A stretch of 17,662 nt of DNA from Alitiscatomonas aceti (lineage in GTDB: Bacteria; Bacillota; Clostridia; Lachnospirales; Lachnospiraceae): assembly GCF_025567195.1 (NCBI RefSeq), contig NZ_JAOQJF010000047.1, forward strand, positions 1 through 17,662, written 5' to 3'. The position numbers and the translations under genes are program-made. The notes beneath the pieces were generated by a model that searched no databases, was not told where the DNA came from, and saw nothing but the letters and a program-made list of their open reading frames with translations. Within the stretch, counting starts at the first letter, position 1. Each line of letters begins with the position of its first letter. Below are positions 12,454-17,662 of the stretch, piece after piece.

Positions 12454-14064
12454 ATGACGAAAAAACTTATGCGCGGGTTAGTACCGGTAATGGTCCTTTC
12501 CGCAGCAGCCGCCCTGTTCACAGGCTGTGGTTCCAAGGACTCCGGTGCAGACGCAAAACCGGCAGGCGAAACCAAGGAAACAGAAGCAGCCGGCTCTACA
12601 GCGGCATCCGAAGACAAGGGAACTGAATCCAAGGGTACTTCTTCCAAGGATACCCTGATCATTGCGACTGCCAATGAGACTCCCAGTGTTACCACGAACC
12701 TCCATAATGCGACGGCTGGTGACTATATCAACCAGATGACTCATGAGGGGCTGTTTACCTCCAGCGTTGATTTAACACCGCAGCCGGCTTTGGCTGAATC
12801 CTATGAGATCGTAAGCGATACCGAGTGGGTATTCAAGCTGAGACAGGGCGTGAAATTCCACAATGGCCAGGAAGTGAAGGCCGCCGACGTAAAAGCTTCC
12901 CTGGAACTTTGTAAGGAATCCCCGCAGGTTTCCCAGTACGGTGACGCAGTGGAATCCGTTGAAGTGATCGATGACTATACAGTTAAGATCACAACAAACG
13001 GCCCGCACTCCGGTCTTCTTACAGACCTGAGCCATCACGGAAACGCCATCCTTCCGGCAGACCTGATCGCCAGCGGACATGACTTCAACAAAGAGCCCAT
13101 CGGTACCGGCCCATACAAATTTGTGGCATGGAACAAGGGCGAGAGCATCGAGCTGGAAGCCAATGAGGATTACTGGGGCGGCGCTCCTGCCATCAAGCAC
13201 GTGACCTGGAAGATCATTCCGGAGGGCTCCTCCCGTACCATGGCCCTTGAGGCCGGCGAAGTGGACATGATCATCGAGGTTGAGTCCACAGACCTTTCCC
13301 GTTTACAGGACAACCCGGATATCGTTACAGTCAACGAGCCTGGTACAGGCCACAACTGGGTAATGATCAACAACGAGAAGGCTCCCTTCGATAACGTGGA
13401 CTTCCGCCGCGCCATCGACGCTGCTGTTGATAAGAACGCAGTGGTACAGGTTGCTTTAAATGGACAGGGTTCCGTATCTGACAGCATGCTTCCGGAATGC
13501 TTCCCGGGCGTTGTGACAGACGGTGCTCCCACCTATGATCCGGAGAAGGCAAAAGAGTACCTGGCAGCATCCGGCTTAAGCCCGGCAGACTGCACCTTCT
13601 CTATTATCTGCTCCGACGATACAAAGCTCCGTGCCGGACAGGTGATCCAGTCCTCCTTAAAGGAAAACCTGGGCATCGACGTGACGCTGGAGTCCATGGA
13701 CCTTGCTACATACCTGGATAAGACCGCAGTAGGTGATTACCAGGCTGCCATCGGCGGATACACCTCCAGCGACGTATTAGCTCACTGCATGGGCGTTTAC
13801 CACTCCAAATCCATCGACGGTTCCAACAAGACCCGTCTGAACGATCCGGAGATTGATGCTTTCATTGATAAGATCAAAGCTACACTGGATCCGGAGGAAA
13901 ATGTAAAGATCGTTACGGAACTCAGTAAGTCTCTGAATGAGATATGTCCGCAGGTTCCCCTCTACTTAAAGAACAACGTACGTGCATACGCAAAGGGCCT
14001 GGAAGGCTTCACAATGAGCCCGACCGGCGGTATGTACATCGAGGACCTGAGCTGGAGCGAATAA
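12454..14064 (+). CDS. Peptide/nickel-type ABC substrate-binding lipoprotein 2 (SBP family 5)
   Basis: Second receptor, 536 aa, the tandem paralogue of the gene at 10288. The signal peptide and lipobox (Cys25) are identical. Differences, about 97 positions by hand alignment, are clustered: the linker at 28-39; the stretch after NQMTH (HEGLFTSSVDLTPQPALAE versus HNSLFYTDENLEPQPCLVE); the YGDAVESVEVIDDY region; VLAHCMGVYH versus VLPYAVGVYH; and the C-terminal 17 residues. Family signatures such as GVKFHNGQE, GTGPYKFVAW and EDYWGGAPAIK are kept. This pattern suggests two receptors with different ligands using the same membrane complex, which is inference. It directly precedes the permease genes, separated by a terminator. 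Confidence 0.92.
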   Translation: MTKKLMRGLVPVMVLSAAAALFTGCGSKDSGADAKPAGETKETEAAGSTAASEDKGTESKGTSSKDTLIIATANETPSVTTNLHNATAGDYINQMTHEGLFTSSVDLTPQPALAESYEIVSDTEWVFKLRQGVKFHNGQEVKAADVKASLELCKESPQVSQYGDAVESVEVIDDYTVKITTNGPHSGLLTDLSHHGNAILPADLIASGHDFNKEPIGTGPYKFVAWNKGESIELEANEDYWGGAPAIKHVTWKIIPEGSSRTMALEAGEVDMIIEVESTDLSRLQDNPDIVTVNEPGTGHNWVMINNEKAPFDNVDFRRAIDAAVDKNAVVQVALNGQGSVSDSMLPECFPGVVTDGAPTYDPEKAKEYLAASGLSPADCTFSIICSDDTKLRAGQVIQSSLKENLGIDVTLESMDLATYLDKTAVGDYQAAIGGYTSSDVLAHCMGVYHSKSIDGSNKTRLNDPEIDAFIDKIKATLDPEENVKIVTELSKSLNEICPQVPLYLKNNVRAYAKGLEGFTMSPTGGMYIEDLSWSE

Positions 14065-14095
14065 TTTTTATTTGAAGTAAACTCTTTAAGAAGAT

Positions 14096-14133
14096 AACAG
14101 GGACCTGGCCCCTGGAAGGCCGGTCCCTGTTTT
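14096..14133 (+). terminator. Intrinsic terminator between receptor 2 and the permeases
   Basis: AACAGGGACC (14096-14105) pairs perfectly with GGTCCCTGTT (14122-14131), and GGCC (14107-14110) with GGCC (14118-14121), giving 14 bp with one bulged T and a 7-nt loop, then TTTT. No separate promoter is evident before the permease gene, so the downstream genes probably depend on read-through. This would keep receptor mRNA above permease mRNA. Confidence 0.82.
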
Positions 14134-14170
14134 GATTAAAATTTATGTAGAGAGGAGAGGATCGCACCAT

Positions 14171-15100
14171 ATGATCAAGTTTATAATCAAACGTCTTCTG
14201 GCACTGATCCCGGTACTGGTCGGAGTATCACTGCTCGTATTCTTTATCCTTGATTTAGCTCCTGGTGATCCTGCCAAGGCTGCTCTGGGTGAGCAGGCAC
14301 GTCCCGAAGATATCGAGGCGTTCCGGGAGGAAATGGGCTTAAATGACCCGTTCATTGTCCGTTACGTAAACTACATGCTGGGCCTCTGTCAGGGAGACCT
14401 GGGAACCTCCTATAAGACCCGTGATCCGGTAGGAGAAGAGGTATGGGCCCGTCTGCCAAATACGGCGATGTTAGCGCTTACCTCCACTGTGGTAGCCATC
14501 TTACTGGCACTTCCGTTAGGAATCATCGCGGCCATCAAGCAGAACACGCTGTTCGATGGCATCAGCATGTTCATATCCCTCCTGGGTATCTCAATGCCCG
14601 TATTCTGGATGGGCCTCCTGCTGATCCTGTTCTTCTCTGTAAAGCTGGGCTGGTTCCCGGTATCCGGAGCAGACCAGGGGATCAAGAGCCTTGTGCTGCC
14701 GTCCATCGCGTTAGGCTTCATGCACATGGCATCCATCGCCCGTACCACCAGAAGCTCCATGCTTGAGACGATCCGCCAGGACTACATCCGTACTGTGCGT
14801 GCAAAAGGCCTTCCGGAGAAGGAGGTCATCACCCGCCATGCCTTAAGGAATGCGCTGATCCCGACGACAACGGTCATCGGCCTCCAGATCGGAGGAATGT
14901 TAGGCGGTTCCGTACTGACCGAGAGCGTGTTCGCATGGCCGGGGATCGGCCGTTACATGATCCAGTCCATCCAGGGCCGTGACATCCCGTCGGTCATGGG
15001 CTGCATCATCATCTTTGCACTCAGCTTCGCAGTGATCAACCTGATCGTAGACCTGATCTACGGCTTCATCGATCCGCGAATCAAAGCACAGTATAAGTAA
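14171..15100 (+). CDS. Peptide/nickel-type ABC transporter permease (DppB-type)
   Basis: First inner-membrane permease of the importer, 309 aa. The chosen ATG at 14171 follows AGGAGAGG (14153-14160). The frame runs back to 14132, but that part overlaps the terminator. The protein begins MIKFIIKRLLALIPVLVGVS, the classical DppB/OppB N-terminal helix, followed by LAPGDPA, the extracellular GLNDPFIVRYVNYM and GDLGTSY segments, and about six membrane spans. The EAA loop that docks to the ATPases is YIRTVRAKGLPEKEVITRHALRNALIP. The end FIDPRIKAQYK is typical. The second permease begins 16 nt downstream. Confidence 0.95.
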   Translation: MIKFIIKRLLALIPVLVGVSLLVFFILDLAPGDPAKAALGEQARPEDIEAFREEMGLNDPFIVRYVNYMLGLCQGDLGTSYKTRDPVGEEVWARLPNTAMLALTSTVVAILLALPLGIIAAIKQNTLFDGISMFISLLGISMPVFWMGLLLILFFSVKLGWFPVSGADQGIKSLVLPSIALGFMHMASIARTTRSSMLETIRQDYIRTVRAKGLPEKEVITRHALRNALIPTTTVIGLQIGGMLGGSVLTESVFAWPGIGRYMIQSIQGRDIPSVMGCIIIFALSFAVINLIVDLIYGFIDPRIKAQYK

Positions 15101-15116
15101 GGAGGGGAAAACAGTA

Positions 15117-16010
15117 ATGAGCAATGCTTCTGCAAAAAATGTAAATGCACCTGCTGACATCAAGAAGAAGAGTCAGTTCGTAGAAGTCTGGAAGCGTCTC
15201 TGCCGGAACAAGACGGCAGTCCTCGGACTCGTGATCGTTGCACTGCTGACGCTGATGGCGATCCTTTCTCCGATCCTGATCGACTATGAAACGCAGGTGA
15301 TCAAGACCAATTACAGTGAGGCCCTCCAGGCGCCCAGTGCGGACCACTGGTTCGGAACGGACGAGATGGGCCGTGACATCTTACTGCGTGTCATGTACGG
15401 TTCCACCGTTTCCCTTTCCATCGGAGTGGTGACCGTGGCAGTTTCCCTGACCGTGGGCCTGATCCTGGGAGCGGCAGCCGGATACTTCGGAGGAAAGACG
15501 GACATGATCATCATGCGTATCATGGACATCTTCCTTGCGATCCCGGGAACGCTGCTTGCGATCTGTATCGTGGCTTCCCTTGGAAACTCCATCCCGAACC
15601 TTGTCATCGCGCAGGCGGTATCCTCGATCCCGACGTTCTCCCGTGTCGTGCGCGGAGCGGTCATCACAGCCCGTGACGCCGACTACGTGGAGGCAGCAAG
15701 GGCCATCGGGGCCAAGGATGCGACGATCATCTTCCATGAGGTGCTGCCCAACAGCCTTGCGCCGATCATCGTGCAGACGACCTTACAGGTGGCATCGGTA
15801 ATCCTTTCCATCGCAGGCCTTTCCTTCATCGGACTGGGAATCCCGGCACCGAGACCGGAGTGGGGCGCAATGCTCTCCGGAGCCCGTGCCTACATCCGTG
15901 ATTACAGCTACATGTGCCTGTTCCCGGGCCTTGCAATCATGACCACGATCCTCTCACTCAACCTTCTGGGTGACGGACTTCGTGATGCACTTGATCCGAG
16001 ACTGCGTTAA
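15117..16010 (+). CDS. Peptide/nickel-type ABC transporter permease (DppC-type)
   Basis: Second permease, 297 aa, forming the channel together with the DppB-type protein. GGAGGGG (15101-15107) lies 9 nt before the ATG. It has a cytoplasmic N-terminal tail of about 35 residues, a first helix (AVLGLVIVALLTLMAILSP), then HWFGTDEMGRDILLRVMYG, the hallmark of DppC/OppC, about five more helices and the EAA loop YVEAARAIGAKDATIIFHEVLPN. It ends LGDGLRDALDPRLR, the usual family terminus. It is followed by the first ATPase gene after 12 nt. Confidence 0.95.
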   Translation: MSNASAKNVNAPADIKKKSQFVEVWKRLCRNKTAVLGLVIVALLTLMAILSPILIDYETQVIKTNYSEALQAPSADHWFGTDEMGRDILLRVMYGSTVSLSIGVVTVAVSLTVGLILGAAAGYFGGKTDMIIMRIMDIFLAIPGTLLAICIVASLGNSIPNLVIAQAVSSIPTFSRVVRGAVITARDADYVEAARAIGAKDATIIFHEVLPNSLAPIIVQTTLQVASVILSIAGLSFIGLGIPAPRPEWGAMLSGARAYIRDYSYMCLFPGLAIMTTILSLNLLGDGLRDALDPRLR

Positions 16011-16022
16011 GGGGGTAGCAAG

Positions 16023-17181
16023 ATGAGCGAAAATGTAAAAATCGAAAACAAGAAGACCGGGGGGAAGGACCTGACCGCAGAGATCAAGAACCTGGTGGTG
16101 GAATTCCGCACGGACTACGGAGTGGTGCAGGCATTAAACGGCCTGGACCTTGAGATCGGGAGAGGAAAGACCCTGGGCCTGGTAGGAGAGACGGGAGCCG
16201 GAAAGACAACGACGGGCCTGTCCCTGTTACGGCTGATCCCGGACCCGCCGGGAGTGATCGTGGACGGAAGCATCAAGCTGGACGGCCAGGACATCCTTTC
16301 CATGAGTGAAAAAGAGATGCAGGACATCCGGGGAAAGAAAGTAGCCATGATCTTCCAGGATCCCATGACCTCCTTAGACCCGGTTATGACGGTAGAGGAG
16401 CAGATCGCAGAGGTCATCAAGCTCCATGAAAAAGACGTGGACCCGATGCAGAAGGCCAGGGAGATGCTGGAGTTAGTAGGGATCCCCGGAAGCCGCGGAG
16501 GCGAGTACCCGCACCAGTTCTCCGGCGGAATGAAGCAGCGCGTGGTCATCGCCATGGCGCTTGCGTGCAACCCGGAGCTTCTGATCGCGGACGAGCCGAC
16601 GACGGCCCTGGACGTGACGATCCAGGCGCAGGTGCTGGAGATGATGAAGGGNNNNNNNNNNNNNNNNNNNNNNNNNNNNNNNNNNNNNNNNNNNNNNNNN
16701 NNNNNNNNNNNNNNNNNNNNNNNNNNNNNNNNNNNNNNNNNNNNNNNNNNNNNNNNNNNNNNNNNNNNNNNNNNNNNNNNNNNNNNNNNNNNNNNNNNNN
16801 NNNNNNNNNNNNNNNNNNNNNNNNNNNNNNATCGTGGCCGAGATCTGTGACGAGGTATCGGTGGTATACGCAGGGCGTGTCATCGAGCACGGGACCCTGG
16901 AGGATATCTTCAAGAATACCCGCCACCCGTATACAGAGGGCCTGTTCAACTCCCTGCCGAACCTTGAGAACCGGCAGGCAGAGTTAAAGCCCATCAAGGG
17001 CCTGATGCCGGATCCCAGCAACCTGCCGAAGGGATGCGCGTTCTGCCCGAGATGCGAGTATGCGATGGAGATCTGCAAGACGCAGAAGCCGCCGAGGACG
17101 TACCGGAACGATACCCACTATGTGGAGTGCCACCTGTACAACAAAGACAACATCCATGAAGGGAAGGTGAACATTCGATGA
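16023..17181 (+). CDS. Peptide/nickel-type ABC transporter ATPase (DppD-type), interrupted by assembly gap
   Basis: First of two ATPases of the importer. The left part has Walker A GETGAGKT (55-62), the Q-loop FQDPMTSLDP, signature FSGGMKQR (166-173) and Walker B IADEPTTALD (DEP at 190-192). The run of N at 16652-16830 removes the switch-histidine loop. After it, the reading resumes at IVAEICDEVSVVYAG and runs through HPYTEGLFNSLPNL to the oligopeptide-transporter C-terminal domain GLMPDPSNLPKGCAFCPRC with four to five cysteines, which in related ATPases has been linked to an iron-sulfur cluster. The two sides are in different frames across 179 N, so the gap length is not the true one. I read this as one intact gene in the organism, not a frameshift. 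The ATG follows AAGGGGGT. Confidence 0.9.
16652..16830. other. Assembly gap of 179 N
   Basis: Unknown bases within the DppD-type ATPase gene. In family members the stretch between the helix after Walker B and IVAE is about 17-18 residues, so only about 52 nt should be missing. A true gap of 52 would also restore the frame, whereas 179 does not. The length is therefore an estimate or placeholder. Confidence 0.97.
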
Positions 17182-17662
17182 GCCAGCCGCTGCTTGAAGT
17201 AAAAAACCTCAGAAAGTATTTCAAAACCCCGAAGGGGATGCTGCACGCCGTGGATGATGTCACCTTTACGATCGAAAAAGGAAAGACGTTAGGCGTGGTA
17301 GGCGAGTCCGGCTGCGGAAAGTCCACCACAGGCCGTGCGATCCTGCGTCTGATCGAGCCGACGGCCGGCGAGGTGCTGTTCGAGGGCCAGGATGTGGTGA
17401 AGCTGTCTGCGGAGGAGATGCGAAAGAAACGTACAGACATGCAGATCATCTTCCAGGACCCGTTCTCCAGCTTAAACCCGCGTAAGACCATCAGCCAGAT
17501 CATCGCGGATCCGTTAAAGATCAACAAGATCATCACGGACAAGAATGAGCAGATGGACCGTGTGCGTGAGTTGATGGAGACGGTGGGCCTTGCAGACCGT
17601 CTGATCAACACATACCCCCACGAGCTGGACGGAGGCCGCCGCCAGAGGATCGGGATCGCGAG
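17178..17662 (+). CDS. Peptide-type ABC transporter ATPase (DppF/OppF-type), cut by window end
   Basis: Second ATPase of the importer; 161 complete codons are present and the 3' part lies outside the window. The ATG overlaps the stop of the previous gene (ATGA), so the two are translationally coupled. It starts MSQPLLEVKNLRKYFKTPKG, as OppF/DppF proteins do. Walker A is GESGCGKST (42-50), with a Q-loop IIFQDPFSSLNPR. The signature motif reads LDGGRRQR (150-157) rather than the usual LSGGQ(Q/R)QR. To my knowledge this variant occurs in clostridial OppF-type ATPases. Walker B and the C-terminal domain are not visible. Confidence 0.93.
   Translation, partial: MSQPLLEVKNLRKYFKTPKGMLHAVDDVTFTIEKGKTLGVVGESGCGKSTTGRAILRLIEPTAGEVLFEGQDVVKLSAEEMRKKRTDMQIIFQDPFSSLNPRKTISQIIADPLKINKIITDKNEQMDRVRELMETVGLADRLINTYPHELDGGRRQRIGIA

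Noticed and set aside
16023..17181. Frameshifted pseudogene for the first ATPase
   Set aside because: The frame change occurs only across a run of N whose length is unreliable. Both flanks are intact and conserved.
1..17662. CRISPR array, tRNA, rRNA, insertion sequence, phage or defence genes
   Set aside because: I looked for direct repeats with spacers, cloverleaf-like sequences, transposase motifs and defence domains and saw none. The only tandem repeat is the coding one at 9259-9402.

Overview
This window looks like a chromosomal segment from a Clostridia member, most likely Lachnospiraceae. The support is a moderate GC content, strong GGAGG-type ribosome binding sites, Gram-positive sigma-A promoters, a Bacillus/Clostridium-type LexA box, lipoprotein signal peptides, and a DUF5688-type protein, a family I know mainly from Lachnospiraceae. 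No rRNA, tRNA, CRISPR array, insertion sequence or phage gene is visible.

Layout. (1) 1-2894: the end of a YclNOPQ-type ferric-siderophore ABC operon (second permease, ATPase, lipoprotein receptor). The first permease gene lies off the left edge. (2) 2895-3355: a regulatory gap with a hairpin behind yclQ, a consensus LexA (SOS) box, a probable promoter and a perfect 15-bp palindrome over the -10 and start region. (3) 3356-5356: uvrB, nucleotide excision repair. (4) 5389-7673: feoA-feoB for ferrous iron uptake, with a near-consensus promoter. (5) 7737-8953: a two-gene threonine/serine exporter (ThrE) pair. Its second gene overlaps tail-to-tail by 65 bp with (6) a minus-strand DUF5688-family gene (8889-10025) that carries an internal 24-residue tandem repeat. 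(7) 10121-17662: a peptide/nickel-type (Dpp/Opp) ABC importer locus. It has two tandem, about 82% identical substrate-binding lipoproteins, each with its own promoter, leader and terminator, then two permeases and two ATPases. The first ATPase is interrupted by a run of N and the second is cut by the window end.

How the genes work together. The left half imports iron in two oxidation states (Fe3+ chelates by the Ycl-type system, Fe2+ by Feo), with an SOS-regulated repair gene between them that appears to be its own transcription unit. The right half is one importer served by two receptors. A complete module (promoter, leader, receptor gene, terminator) seems to have been duplicated, and the two receptors now differ in clustered segments, as expected if they bind different ligands. 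The terminator between the second receptor and the permeases should make receptors more abundant than the membrane complex. The DUF5688 promoter is divergent from the first receptor promoter and almost touches it.

I did not find a clearly new defence or biosynthetic system. The least explained items are the DUF5688 protein with its repeat insertion, the palindrome in front of uvrB, the inverted repeat around the feo promoter, and the conserved receptor leader hairpin.
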